Source: Micromonospora_J zhanjiangensis (GTDB lineage: Bacteria > Actinomycetota > Actinomycetes > Mycobacteriales > Micromonosporaceae). From it: 64,000 nucleotides of DNA. Where the stretch lies: positions 62,001 through 126,000 of the forward strand of contig NZ_JBHSBN010000013.1 of assembly GCF_042650605.1 (NCBI RefSeq), written 5' to 3'. Below are positions 50,058 through 58,437 of this stretch, piece by piece. Each line of letters starts with the position of its first letter. Positions within the stretch are counted from its first letter, which is position 1. The notes under the pieces were generated by a model, which saw nothing but the letters and a program-made list of their open reading frames with translations, was not told the DNA's origin and searched no databases. The position numbers were made by a program, and so were the translations under genes.

Positions 50058-51287
50058 ATGACACTTCCCGACGTACGGCGGAACGCCCGACTGGTGGTGG
50101 GCGTTCTCGCCGCGGTGGTGACCGGCGCGGCGGCGACCACCGGCCCGGCGGTCGCCGCCGAACCGACCGGCCAGATCCGGTACGCGGACAGCCCGGCCGC
50201 GATCGCCGGCAGCTACATCGTCGCGCTCACCGACGGCGCGGTCGGCGCCCGGGCCGGTACGGCGCGGGCGGCCACCGCCGTACCGGCCCGGGCCACCGAC
50301 CTGACGGCCCGCTACGGCGGCAGCGTCACCCGGGTCTACGGCGCCGCGCTGAACGGCTTCGCGGCGAAGCTGACCGCCGGCCAGGCCCGCCGGCTGGCGG
50401 CCAACCCGGCGGTCGCCTACGTCGAGCAGGACCAGGTGATGTCGATCAGCGCCACCCAGGCGAACCCCCCGTCCTGGGGCCTGGACCGGATCGACCAGCG
50501 GGACCTGCCGCTGAACCGGTCCTACACCTATCCGAACACGGCCGCCAACGTGCGGGCCTACATCATCGACACCGGCATCCGGTTCTCCCACAACGACTTC
50601 GGCGGTAGGGCCAGCAGTGGATACGACGCGGTCGACGGCGGTTCGGCCGACGACTGCAACGGCCACGGCACGCACGTCGCCGGCACGGTCGGCGGCACCT
50701 CGTACGGGGTGGCCAAGGCGGTCCGGCTGGTCGGCGTCCGGGTGCTCGACTGCTCCGGCAGCGGCAGCACCTCGGGCGTGGTCGCGGGCGTCAACTGGGT
50801 CACCGCCAACGCCGTCAAGCCGGCCGTGGCGAACATGAGCCTGGGCGGCGGCGCCAGCACGACGCTGGACAACGCGGTGGCCAACTCGATCTCCTCCGGC
50901 GTCACCTACGCGCTGGCGGCGGGCAACTCCAACGCCAACGCGTGCAACTCGTCGCCGGCGCGTACCCCGTCGGCGATCACGGTGGGCGCGACCACCAGCA
51001 CCGATGCCCGCGCGTCGTACTCGAACTACGGGACCTGCCTGGACATCTTCGCCCCGGGCACGTCGATCACCTCCGCCTGGTACTCCAGCAACACCGCGAC
51101 CAACACCATCAGCGGTACGTCGATGGCCTCGCCGCACGTGGCGGGCGCCTCGGCGCTGGTGCTGGGCGCCAACCCGTCCTTCACCCCCCAACAGGTCCGC
51201 GACTACCTGGTCAACAACGCCACCACCGGCAAGGTCACCAGCCCCGGTAGCGGCTCGGCGAACCGGCTGCTGTTCGTCGTCAACTGA
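50058..51287 (+). CDS. Secreted subtilisin-like serine protease (S8, proteinase K type)
   Basis: The 409-residue preproenzyme has a signal peptide (~1-34, ending near AVAAEP), an I9 inhibitor propeptide (IAGSYIVALTDGAVG ... AYVEQDQVM, to ~130), and the mature domain starting near NPPSWGLDRIDQRDLPL. The catalytic triad is Asp171 (YIIDTGIRFSH), His203 (NGHGTHVAG) and Ser355 (SGTSMASPHVAG). Cysteine pairs (DDCNGHG, LDCSGS, NACNSS, GTCLD) suggest disulfides. ATG 50058 has GGGAGGAG upstream. A strong hairpin follows it. Confidence 0.95.
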   Translation: MTLPDVRRNARLVVGVLAAVVTGAAATTGPAVAAEPTGQIRYADSPAAIAGSYIVALTDGAVGARAGTARAATAVPARATDLTARYGGSVTRVYGAALNGFAAKLTAGQARRLAANPAVAYVEQDQVMSISATQANPPSWGLDRIDQRDLPLNRSYTYPNTAANVRAYIIDTGIRFSHNDFGGRASSGYDAVDGGSADDCNGHGTHVAGTVGGTSYGVAKAVRLVGVRVLDCSGSGSTSGVVAGVNWVTANAVKPAVANMSLGGGASTTLDNAVANSISSGVTYALAAGNSNANACNSSPARTPSAITVGATTSTDARASYSNYGTCLDIFAPGTSITSAWYSSNTATNTISGTSMASPHVAGASALVLGANPSFTPQQVRDYLVNNATTGKVTSPGSGSANRLLFVVN

Positions 51288-51297
51288 CCGCTGCGCA

Positions 51298-51333
51298 CCC
51301 GGGGGCCGGCGGCACCTGCCGCCGGCCCCCGGG
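51298..51333 (+). terminator. Strong GC-rich hairpin after the S8 protease
   Basis: Perfect 17-base arms (51298-51314, 51317-51333) flank a 2-base loop and start 11 bases after the stop. No U-run follows. It sits between convergent genes and is likely a bidirectional terminator. Confidence 0.7.
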
Positions 51334-51381
51334 CCTTGCCGGCACCGGTCGGTCGCCTCGCCGGAAATCACCTGGAAGCGG

Positions 51382-51855
51382 TCAGCGGTCGCCGGTCCGT
51401 TCGTACCGGACGACCTGGCCGGTCGTGGCGTCCACGTCCACCCGGTCCCGGCCGCCGGACCGGGCGATCCGCACGCTCCACACCGCCCGACCGTGCTCGG
51501 TCTCGGCCTCCACCTTGACCACGCTGCCGCCACCGGTGCGGGCCAGCGCGATCTCCACCGCCCGGTCCCGCCCGGCCGCGCCGGCGGCGGCCGACGGTCC
51601 GCCGGTGGTCGGTCGCCCGGGCGAACCGGCTACGGACCGGTCGTCCGAACCGACCCGGGCCGGGTTGTCCTCGGGGCCGGTCGTCGAACGGGCGGCCGGC
51701 CGGACCGCCGGGTCGGCGGCCGGAGCCGGTGTGGCCGGGACGATCGGCCGGGACCGCCCGGCGTCCACCTCGGCGGCGCCGGCACCCAGCGCCGTGCCGG
51801 TGATCGCGGCCGCGATCACGCCGCCGGTGATCAGGACGAGAGTCTTGCGGGTCAT
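51382..51855 (-). CDS. Secreted PepSY domain protein
   Basis: The 157-residue protein has an N-terminal signal or anchor helix (TLVLITGGVIAAAITGTALGAGA), a Pro/Ala/Gly-rich linker and a C-terminal PepSY domain (RAVEIALARTGGGSVVKVEAETEHGRAVWSVRIA...RVDVDATTGQVVRYE). PepSY domains often inhibit or bind proteases or sense envelope state. It sits between a secreted subtilase and a two-component system. ATG 51855 is the start. Confidence 0.88.
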   Translation of the reverse strand: MTRKTLVLITGGVIAAAITGTALGAGAAEVDAGRSRPIVPATPAPAADPAVRPAARSTTGPEDNPARVGSDDRSVAGSPGRPTTGGPSAAAGAAGRDRAVEIALARTGGGSVVKVEAETEHGRAVWSVRIARSGGRDRVDVDATTGQVVRYERTGDR

Positions 51856-51925
51856 CGGGAACCTCCTGTGCTCGTCGATGCCCCAAGGTTCGCTTGATCC
51901 CGGATAGCGGCGCGCTGCGCCGACC

Positions 51926-53215
51926 CTAAGGAGAGGTAAAGGTGCGCGGCGGGCCGAGTTCCAGGGTCACCCGCAGCCCGCGTACCGCCCCGGCGGCCAG
52001 GTCGAGCCGCCCGCCGCTGGTCCGGGCGGCCCGGCGGGCGATGTCCAGCCCGAGCCCGGTCGACCCGGCCGAGGACGCCCCGCGCCGCACCCGCTCCGCC
52101 GGCAGGCCGGGGCCCTCGTCGGCCACCACCAGCACCGCGCCGCCGGCCGGCCCGGCGCGCAGGGTGACCGCGACGGCGGTGCCGTCCGGGGTGTGCGCGA
52201 AGACGTTGCCGAGCAGCGCGTCCACCACGGCCGCCAGTTCGTCGGCGGGCACCCGGACCGGCAACGGACCGTCGGCCAGGTCCAGGTCGACCTCCCGCCC
52301 GGTGTCCTCGGCCAGCACCGACCAGAACGCCACCCGCTCGCCGACCACGGCGGCGGCGTCGCAGGCGGTGTCGGCGTCCGGGTCCCGTCGCCACCGGGCC
52401 TGCCGGATCAGCCCGGTGACCGCGCGTTCCAGCCCGTCCACGGCGGCACCCACCCGGGCCGCCTCGGCCGGATCGGCCAGCGACTCGGCCTCCAGCCGCA
52501 GCGAGGTCAGCGGGGTACGCAGCCGGTGCGACAGGTCGGCCAGCTGTTCGCGTTCGTCCTGCAGCAGCTCCTGGATCCGGCCGGCGAGGTGGTTCAGCGC
52601 GCCGGCCACCTCGCGCAGTTCCGGCGGTCCGGTCGGCCGGGCGCGGGCGGTCAGGTCGGCCCGGGCCAGCCGGTGCGACACCGCCGACAGCTCACTGATC
52701 GGCGCGGTCAGCGAGCCGGCCAGCCGGTCGGCGACCAGCAGGCCGACCAGCAACAGGGCCACCCCGAGCGTGCCCAGCACCAGCCAGGACCGGTCCACTC
52801 CGCGGGTCAGTTCGGCGCGGGACACGACGGTCCGGATCACCGCCGTACCCTCGGGCCGGCCGGTCACCGCCACCACGATCTCGTTCCCGTCCGGACCGGT
52901 GACGGTCAGGCTCCGGCCGGCCCGGGCGGCCAGCTCGACCGCCGGGGTACGCGCCGCGGGCGTGCCGAGCACCGTCCCGTCCGGCAGGTACACCGTCATC
53001 GACCGGCCGGTGGCCGTCACCTGCTCGACGGTCAGCCGCAGGGCGGCCCGGTCGGCGGTGCCCACCACGGCGACGACGCCCTGCGCCTCGGTGGTGGCGG
53101 CCACCAGGGCCCGGTCCCGGGCCACCCCGCGCAGCAGCACCGCCAGCGGCACCAGGAAGGCCAGCAGCACCAGGCACGTGGTGGCCGCCACCAGCAGGGT
53201 CAGCCGGCGCCTCAC
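51926..53215 (-). CDS. Sensor histidine kinase
   Basis: The 429-residue protein has two membrane helices (residues ~8-30 and ~145-165) with an outside sensor region between, HAMP (LTAPISELSAVSHRLARADLTARA), HisKA with LADLSHRLRTPLTSLRLEAESL, and HATPase (VVDALLGNVFAHTPDG, VADEGPGLP, GLGLDIARRAA). It should phosphorylate the response regulator immediately upstream; GTG 53215 overlaps that gene's stop. The downstream PepSY gene suggests an envelope-sensing unit. Confidence 0.93.
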   Translation of the reverse strand: MRRRLTLLVAATTCLVLLAFLVPLAVLLRGVARDRALVAATTEAQGVVAVVGTADRAALRLTVEQVTATGRSMTVYLPDGTVLGTPAARTPAVELAARAGRSLTVTGPDGNEIVVAVTGRPEGTAVIRTVVSRAELTRGVDRSWLVLGTLGVALLLVGLLVADRLAGSLTAPISELSAVSHRLARADLTARARPTGPPELREVAGALNHLAGRIQELLQDEREQLADLSHRLRTPLTSLRLEAESLADPAEAARVGAAVDGLERAVTGLIRQARWRRDPDADTACDAAAVVGERVAFWSVLAEDTGREVDLDLADGPLPVRVPADELAAVVDALLGNVFAHTPDGTAVAVTLRAGPAGGAVLVVADEGPGLPAERVRRGASSAGSTGLGLDIARRAARTSGGRLDLAAGAVRGLRVTLELGPPRTFTSP

Positions 53216-53895
53216 GGCAGGGCGCCCAGGCGTACCCCGACGCCGCGCACGGTGTGCAGGTAGCGCGGTTCCCGGGCGGTCTCGCCGAGCTTGCGGCGCA
53301 ACCAGGACAGGTGCACGTCGACCGTCTTGTCCGCCCCGCCGTACGGCACCTGCCACACCTCGGTCAACAGTTCCCGCTTGGTGACCACCTGCCCCGGCCG
53401 GCAGGCCAGGTAGTGCAGCAGGTCGAACTCGCGCGGGGTGAGTTCCAGCGGCCGACCGGCCAGCGTCGCCCGCCGGCCGGCCGGGTCGATCCGCAGCTCG
53501 TCGACGACCAGCGTCACCGGTGCCTCCGGCCGTCCCGGGCCGCGCCGCAGCACCGCCCGGATCCGCGCGTCGAGCTGCGCGGCGGTGAACGGCTTGACCA
53601 CGTAGTCGTCCGCGCCGGCGTCCAGGCCGCGCACCACGTCCCGGTCGTCGTCCCGGGCGGTGGCGACGATGACCGGGACGTGGCTCACCGCGCGGACCAT
53701 CCGGAGCAGTTCCAGGCCGTCCCGGTCCGGCAGGCCCAGGTCGAGCACCACCAGGTCGGGCCGGTCGTCCAGCACCGCCTGCAGTCCGGCCATGGCGGTG
53801 GACGCGGCGGCGACCGCGTGTCCCCGTTCGCGCAGGGCCCGCAGCAGCGGGGTACGGATCGCCGGGTCGTCCTCGATCAGCAGCAGGCGGGGCAC
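53212..53895 (-). CDS. OmpR-family response regulator
   Basis: The 227-residue protein has a receiver domain with the acidic pair in LLIEDDPAIR, phospho-acceptor Asp in DLVVLDLGLPD, and the VKPFTAAQLDAR Lys. A winged-helix DNA-binding domain (residues ~125-220; LELTPREFDLLHYLACRPGQVVTKRELL ... VDVHLSWLRRKLGE) follows. It is the partner of the overlapping histidine kinase; target genes may include the PepSY gene and the divergent secreted protein. Confidence 0.95.
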   Translation of the reverse strand: MPRLLLIEDDPAIRTPLLRALRERGHAVAAASTAMAGLQAVLDDRPDLVVLDLGLPDRDGLELLRMVRAVSHVPVIVATARDDDRDVVRGLDAGADDYVVKPFTAAQLDARIRAVLRRGPGRPEAPVTLVVDELRIDPAGRRATLAGRPLELTPREFDLLHYLACRPGQVVTKRELLTEVWQVPYGGADKTVDVHLSWLRRKLGETAREPRYLHTVRGVGVRLGALP

Positions 53896-53997
53896 ATCGG
53901 AACGCTACCGTCCCCCGGCCGGTCCGGCCGCTCACGTTAACCCGGCCTTAGGATCACCCGGTGCCCGCCTTAACCGGGCACCGGGCATAGTCACGGG

Positions 53998-54471
53998 ATG
54001 CACCGTCGTACCGTGCTCGTCGTCGTCGGGTGGTTCGTGGCCGCCGCGGCGGCCACCGGCGCCGGCCTGGCCGCGGTCCGGGTGATCGGCGACGGCATCA
54101 CCGCCGGCCCGGGCGCCGAGGTGGTGGACGCCGACCGGGTGGCCCGCGACCTGGCCGCCGCGACCCCGACCGGCCCCACGCCCACCGCCACCGCACCCAC
54201 CACGCCGACCGCCACCGCCGCACCCACGCCGTCCGCCGTCGGTCGTCGGGCGGTGGCGGCCACCCCCGGCGGTACGGTGATCGCCGAGTGCGTCGGCCCG
54301 ACCGTCCGGCTGGTCACCGTCGCGCCGGCCCAGGGCTTCGGCGTACGGCGGCAGGACGCCGAACCGGACGACCACGCCCGGGTCGAGTTCGCCGGGGACG
54401 GTGGCCGGATCGAGGTGGACGTCCGCTGCCGGACCGGCCGGCCCGACATCACCTGGGACCGACACGACTGA
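53998..54471 (+). CDS. Hypothetical single-helix exported protein
   Basis: The 157-residue protein has an N-terminal membrane or signal helix (VLVVVGWFVAAAAATGAGLAAV), a Thr/Pro/Ala-rich linker (~55-80) and a small C-terminal domain (AATPGGTVIAECVGPTVRLVTVAPAQGFGVRRQDAEPDDHARVEFAGDGGRIEVDVRCR) with two Cys that may pair. I do not recognise a named family. It is divergent from the response regulator gene across 102 bases, so it may be controlled by it. Confidence 0.6.
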   Translation: MHRRTVLVVVGWFVAAAAATGAGLAAVRVIGDGITAGPGAEVVDADRVARDLAAATPTGPTPTATAPTTPTATAAPTPSAVGRRAVAATPGGTVIAECVGPTVRLVTVAPAQGFGVRRQDAEPDDHARVEFAGDGGRIEVDVRCRTGRPDITWDRHD

Positions 54472-54477
54472 CCGGGT

Positions 54478-55428
54478 TCAGTAGTAGCGGCTCGCCCGGA
54501 GCGACCAGTCGTAGGTGCCGCGGATCCAGCAGCGTCGGGCGTCGGCGAACCGCCGCACCGCCGGCGCCGCGTCGGTGAGCAGTTCCCGCTCCAGGCCGAG
54601 GTAGGTGTCGAGGCCGGCGTTGAACCGGTTCGCCGCGTCGGTCAGCGCCGCCTCCTCGTCCTGGCCGGTCTCCAGCGCGATGGTGACGGCGAGGTTGTGC
54701 CCGTCCTCTCCCAGCCGGCGTTCCTTGTCGTACGAGAAGACGTCGTTGCACCAGCAGACCAGGTCGGCGGCCAGCCGGTCCATTCGGGACAGTGCCGGGT
54801 CGGCGAGCAGTTCCGCCCCCGGCAGGGCGCCGTGTGCGAGGTCGGTCAGCGTGAAGCTCGGGTGCACCGCGCCGGTGTGCCGGCGCATCCGGATGTACTC
54901 GGCGACCGCCGGGACCCGGTGGTGTTCCCGGTTCGCCGCCTCCCACAGCAGGGCCAGCAGATACTCCCGCAGGTCACCGACGAAGCGCAGCAGCGACGGC
55001 GGGTGGTTCTGCCGGCGTACCCGTCGGCACAGGTCGTGCAGCGCGACGCCGAGCGGTCCGCCGGCGACCGGCGGCGGCACGGTCCCGGCGCCGGACAGGT
55101 CGAGCACCTCCAGCAGCCGGGCCACCACCGGCGCCAGCCGGCGGGGGTCGGCGCCCAGCCCGTCGTCGTCGCAACTGTCGTCGAAGGCGAACAGCCAGGT
55201 GATCAGGTCGGCGAGCAGGCCGAGCGGTCCCGGATCGGCGTCCGGGCAGGCCCGCCCGGCGAGTTCCCCGGCGTTGGCCCGGGCCAGCCGGTCGGCGGCG
55301 TCCGAGGTGGACACCAGGCCGAGTTCGGCCGCCCAGCCGGCGGACCGGTCACCGACCTCCGTGGTGTGGCGGTTGACTTTGCTGGGAAAGGGTGGTCCGT
55401 GCAGTGCCGCAACGGCGAAGGACCGCAT
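54478..55428 (-). CDS. Class I terpene synthase (cyclase)
   Basis: The 316-residue protein is a single alpha-domain class I terpene cyclase. The aspartate-rich motif is at 83-89 (FAFDDSCDDD), the NSE triad at 228-236 (NDVFSYDKE, where N228, S232 and E236 bind Mg2+), and the RY pair at 314-315 ends the protein. It should ionise a farnesyl- or geranyl-type diphosphate to a cyclic terpene; product cannot be told. ATG 55428 has AGGAGGAG upstream. No prenyltransferase, P450 or methyltransferase is adjacent, so it is an orphan cyclase. Confidence 0.9.
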   Translation of the reverse strand: MRSFAVAALHGPPFPSKVNRHTTEVGDRSAGWAAELGLVSTSDAADRLARANAGELAGRACPDADPGPLGLLADLITWLFAFDDSCDDDGLGADPRRLAPVVARLLEVLDLSGAGTVPPPVAGGPLGVALHDLCRRVRRQNHPPSLLRFVGDLREYLLALLWEAANREHHRVPAVAEYIRMRRHTGAVHPSFTLTDLAHGALPGAELLADPALSRMDRLAADLVCWCNDVFSYDKERRLGEDGHNLAVTIALETGQDEEAALTDAANRFNAGLDTYLGLERELLTDAAPAVRRFADARRCWIRGTYDWSLRASRYY

Positions 55429-55628
55429 GTCTCCTCCTGTCGCACGGTCGTCCGGCGAGGACGGTCGCGGCGCGCCGGAACACCGGCCGGAGTGGACACC
55501 GAACTCCTCCGGGCGGCGTCGCACTCCGCGGCAGCCTCGGGACACCCGCGGGAATGCGAAGAAGCGTACGGCCAACCGAGCGGTGACAACTGTCACGACT
55601 CAGGGTGCCCGGGATGAGCGGCGGGTCG

Positions 55629-56258
55629 TCAGACCCCGAACCGGGTGGTCCGCAACCGTTCGGCGGTCGCCGGCGGACCGTCGAGCTGCACCCGGGCCAC
55701 GCGCTGCCGGCCGAACAGGAACATCACGAGTTCACCGGGCCCGCCGACCAGCCGGAGCCGGTCCCCGCCGGCGCCGGTGGAGACCTCGCCGTGCCCTGGG
55801 GCCTGGACCAGGACGGCGGCCGGGAAGCGGCGCAGGTTCAGCCGGGCGACGATCGGCAGCCGCTTCCACAGCGCGGCGTCCAGTTCCGCGGACAGCGTCC
55901 GGGGGCGCCAGTTCGGCTGGGCCCGCCGCAGGTCCTCGTGGTGGACGAAGAACTCCAGCAGGTTGGTGAGTTCGTCGACCAGCGGGTTGCTCACCGGGCT
56001 CCACCACGGTGCCCGCCGTACCTGGTCGACCAGTTGGGGGAAGGGCTGGGCCGCCACCGTCGCCTGGACCCGGTCGGCGTGCCCGCGCAGCGGCCCCAGC
56101 AGGATCCCGGCGGCCGCGTCCGGTCGGCGTTCGCGCACCACCAGGTGCGCGGCCAGGTCCCGCGCGGTCCAGCCCTCGTTGATGGTCGGGGCGTCCGGCC
56201 CGACCGCGAGCAGCAACTCGGCGAGGGTCCGGCGTTCCAGCTGGGCATACCGCGGCAT
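55629..56258 (-). CDS. TIGR03085-like metal-binding protein (DinB/maleylpyruvate isomerase superfamily)
   Basis: The 209-residue protein matches the actinobacterial TIGR03085 family by its N-terminal ERRTLAELLLAVGPDAPTINEGWTARDLAAHLVVRERRPDA and the later LTNLLEFFVHHEDLRRAQPNW. The His in AAHLVV and the HHED segment are likely metal ligands of the four-helix DinB fold. Related enzymes use mycothiol; a thiol-transferase role is possible but not shown. ATG 56258 is the start. Confidence 0.85.
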   Translation of the reverse strand: MPRYAQLERRTLAELLLAVGPDAPTINEGWTARDLAAHLVVRERRPDAAAGILLGPLRGHADRVQATVAAQPFPQLVDQVRRAPWWSPVSNPLVDELTNLLEFFVHHEDLRRAQPNWRPRTLSAELDAALWKRLPIVARLNLRRFPAAVLVQAPGHGEVSTGAGGDRLRLVGGPGELVMFLFGRQRVARVQLDGPPATAERLRTTRFGV

Positions 56259-56449
56259 GTCCAGATGGTAGATCCGATCCGATCCGGGCCGCGGGTCCGC
56301 CGGCCGATCCCGACGGACCGGATCGTGGCCGGCGCCCGCCCGCGGCGACGGCGACTGTGAGGGCGGACACGTCGGCCGACGGCCACACCCGGCCAGACCG
56401 TCGTGGGTAAGGGTTAGATTGACGGGTACGGCTTACTGCGGGGGAGAGT

Positions 56450-58327
56450 GTGGCGACAAAGACTAGCCGGGACGTGCTCGGCAGGGGAATCCGCGTGCTC
56501 GGCCGGGCGATCCGCGAGGAACCGCGCATCTTCACCGTGGCGGTCGCCGGCAGCGTGCTGTTCGGTTTGTTGATCATCGCCAACGCGTACGTGGTGGGTG
56601 CCGTGGTCGGCAAGGTGGTGGTCCCCGCGTTCGCCCGCGGCCGGGCCGACACCGGACTGGTCGCGCTCGCCGCCGCCGCGCTGCTGGCGGTCAGCGTGCT
56701 GCGGGTGGTCGGCATCGTCGGCCGCCGGCTCGGCGCCGGTTACATGCAGTACCGCCTGCAGGCCGCCTACCGGCGCCGGGTCACCCGCCGCTACCTGGAA
56801 CTGCCGCTGTCCTGGCACCACCGGCACGCCACCGGCACCCTGCTGTCCAACGCCAACTCCGACGTCGAGGCCGCCTGGTTCCCGATCGCGCCGCTGCCGT
56901 TCGCGGTCGGCACCCTGGTGATGCTGGTCGCCGCGATCGGCTCGCTGCTGGCCACCGACTGGGTCTTCGCCCTGGTCGGCCTGACCATCTTCCCGGCGCT
57001 GTTCGCGCTGAACGTGGTCTACTCCCGCCGGATGGCGCCCCGCCAGGCCCGGGCCCAGCGGATGCGGGCCGAGGTCAGCGCGATCGCGCACGAGAGCTTC
57101 GACGGCGCCCTGGTGGTCAAGACGATGGGCCGGGAGGCGCAGGAGACCGCCCGGTTCGCGGCGCGGGCCGCCGAACTGCGGGACGCGTTGATCTCGGTCG
57201 GCCGGCTGCGCGGCCTCTTCGACCCGATGCTGGAGACCCTGCCCAGCATCGGCACCCTGGCCGTCCTGGTCGTCGGCGCGGTCCGGTTGCGCGAGGGCGC
57301 CATCACGATCACCGAACTGGTCAGCGTCGCCTTCCTGTTCACCGTGTTGGCCTTCCCGGTCCGGGCGGTCGGCTGGGTGCTGGCCGAGCTGCCCCGCAGC
57401 GTGGCCGGTTGGGACCGGTTGCAGGACGTGCTGACCGCCACCGGCGAGATGCCGTACGGGGACACCGCGCTGGACCCGGACCGACGCGGACCGGCCGAAC
57501 TGGTCCTCGACGGGGTCACCTTCGGCTACCCCTCCGCCGCCGATGAGGCCGTACCGGTGCTGCGGGACGTGTCGTTCCGGGTGCCGGCCGGTCGTACCGT
57601 GGCGCTGGTCGGCCCGACCGGGTCGGGCAAGTCCACCATCGCCTCGCTCACCGCCCGGCTGGTCGACCCGGACCACGGCACGATCGCCCTCGACGGGATC
57701 GACCTGCGGTCGCTGACCGCCGGCTCGCTGGCCGGCAACATCGCGCTGGTGGCCCAGGTCCCGTTCGTCTTCGACGACACCGTCCGGGCCAACATCACCC
57801 TGGACCGGCCGGGGATCACCGACCGGGACGTCTGGGCCGCGCTGCGGCTGGCCGAGGCGGCCGGCTTCGTCGAGGCACTGCCGGACGGATTGGACACCAT
57901 GGTGGGCGAGCGCGGCACGTCGCTCTCCGGCGGCCAGCGGCAACGGCTCACCCTGGCCCGGGCGCTCGCCGGCCGGCCCCGGCTGCTGGTGCTGGACGAC
58001 GCCACCAGCGCCGTCGACCCCCGGGTCGAGGCGGCCATCCTGGCCGCCCTGCGCGGTGGCCGGGACGGCGGCCCGGACGCCGTCACGCCGGACGGCGGCC
58101 CGACCGGCCCCGCCGCGTCGATCCTGGTGGTCGCCTACCGCCGGGCCACCATCGCGCTCGCCGACGAGGTGGTCTACGTCGAGCAGGGCCGGGTGATCGC
58201 CCGGGGCACCCACCAGACGCTGCTGGCGACCACGCCCGGCTACGCCGACCTGGTCACCGCCTACGAGAAGGCCGAGGCCGAACGGGACCGGCGGCACGAG
58301 GAGGAAGCGGAGGTGGCGGTCCAGTGA
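56450..58327 (+). CDS. ABC exporter subunit 1 (degenerate-site half)
   Basis: The 625-residue half-transporter has six membrane helices and one ATPase. Walker A is GPTGSGKST, the signature LSGGQRQRL is canonical, but Walker B ends VLDDATSAVD, with Asp where catalytic Glu is expected. This is the degenerate-site subunit of heterodimeric exporters. With the next gene it forms a TM287/288-type pair: this subunit supplies the good LSGGQ, the partner the good Walker B Glu. The C-terminal EEAEVAVQ end meets a tandem repeat. GTG 56450 has GGGGGAGAG close upstream. Confidence 0.93.
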   Translation: MATKTSRDVLGRGIRVLGRAIREEPRIFTVAVAGSVLFGLLIIANAYVVGAVVGKVVVPAFARGRADTGLVALAAAALLAVSVLRVVGIVGRRLGAGYMQYRLQAAYRRRVTRRYLELPLSWHHRHATGTLLSNANSDVEAAWFPIAPLPFAVGTLVMLVAAIGSLLATDWVFALVGLTIFPALFALNVVYSRRMAPRQARAQRMRAEVSAIAHESFDGALVVKTMGREAQETARFAARAAELRDALISVGRLRGLFDPMLETLPSIGTLAVLVVGAVRLREGAITITELVSVAFLFTVLAFPVRAVGWVLAELPRSVAGWDRLQDVLTATGEMPYGDTALDPDRRGPAELVLDGVTFGYPSAADEAVPVLRDVSFRVPAGRTVALVGPTGSGKSTIASLTARLVDPDHGTIALDGIDLRSLTAGSLAGNIALVAQVPFVFDDTVRANITLDRPGITDRDVWAALRLAEAAGFVEALPDGLDTMVGERGTSLSGGQRQRLTLARALAGRPRLLVLDDATSAVDPRVEAAILAALRGGRDGGPDAVTPDGGPTGPAASILVVAYRRATIALADEVVYVEQGRVIARGTHQTLLATTPGYADLVTAYEKAEAERDRRHEEEAEVAVQ

Positions 58328-58437
58328 GCGCGAGGAGTGCAGCGCAGCGGAGCCCCGCAGTCGCGAACGAAGGTGAGCTCCAGTGAGCGCGAGGAGTGCA
58401 GCGCAGCGGAGCCCCGCAGTCGCGAACGAAGGTGAGC
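58321..58437 (+). repeat. 59-base tandem duplication between the two ABC genes
   Basis: Copy 1 (58321-58379) and copy 2 (from 58380, running ~58 bases) are nearly identical; each carries GTGAGCGCGAGGAGTGCAGC near its start. The period of 59 shifts the frame between copies. Copy 1's GTGA overlaps the stop of the first ABC gene; copy 2's GTG starts the second. Confidence 0.85.
58324..58386 (+). other. 20-codon mini-ORF created by the tandem repeat
   Basis: GTG 58324 overlaps the first ABC gene's TGA. Its frame reads MSARSAAQRSPAVANEGELQ and stops at TGA 58384-58386, which overlaps the GTG (58383) of the second ABC gene. A ribosome finishing gene one could re-initiate twice through GTGA overlaps. 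Whether the peptide is made is unknown. Confidence 0.4.

Noticed and set aside
55429..55628. Upstream extension of the terpene synthase to 55596
   Set aside because: ATG 55428 follows AGGAGGAG directly; the upstream part has no cyclase similarity.
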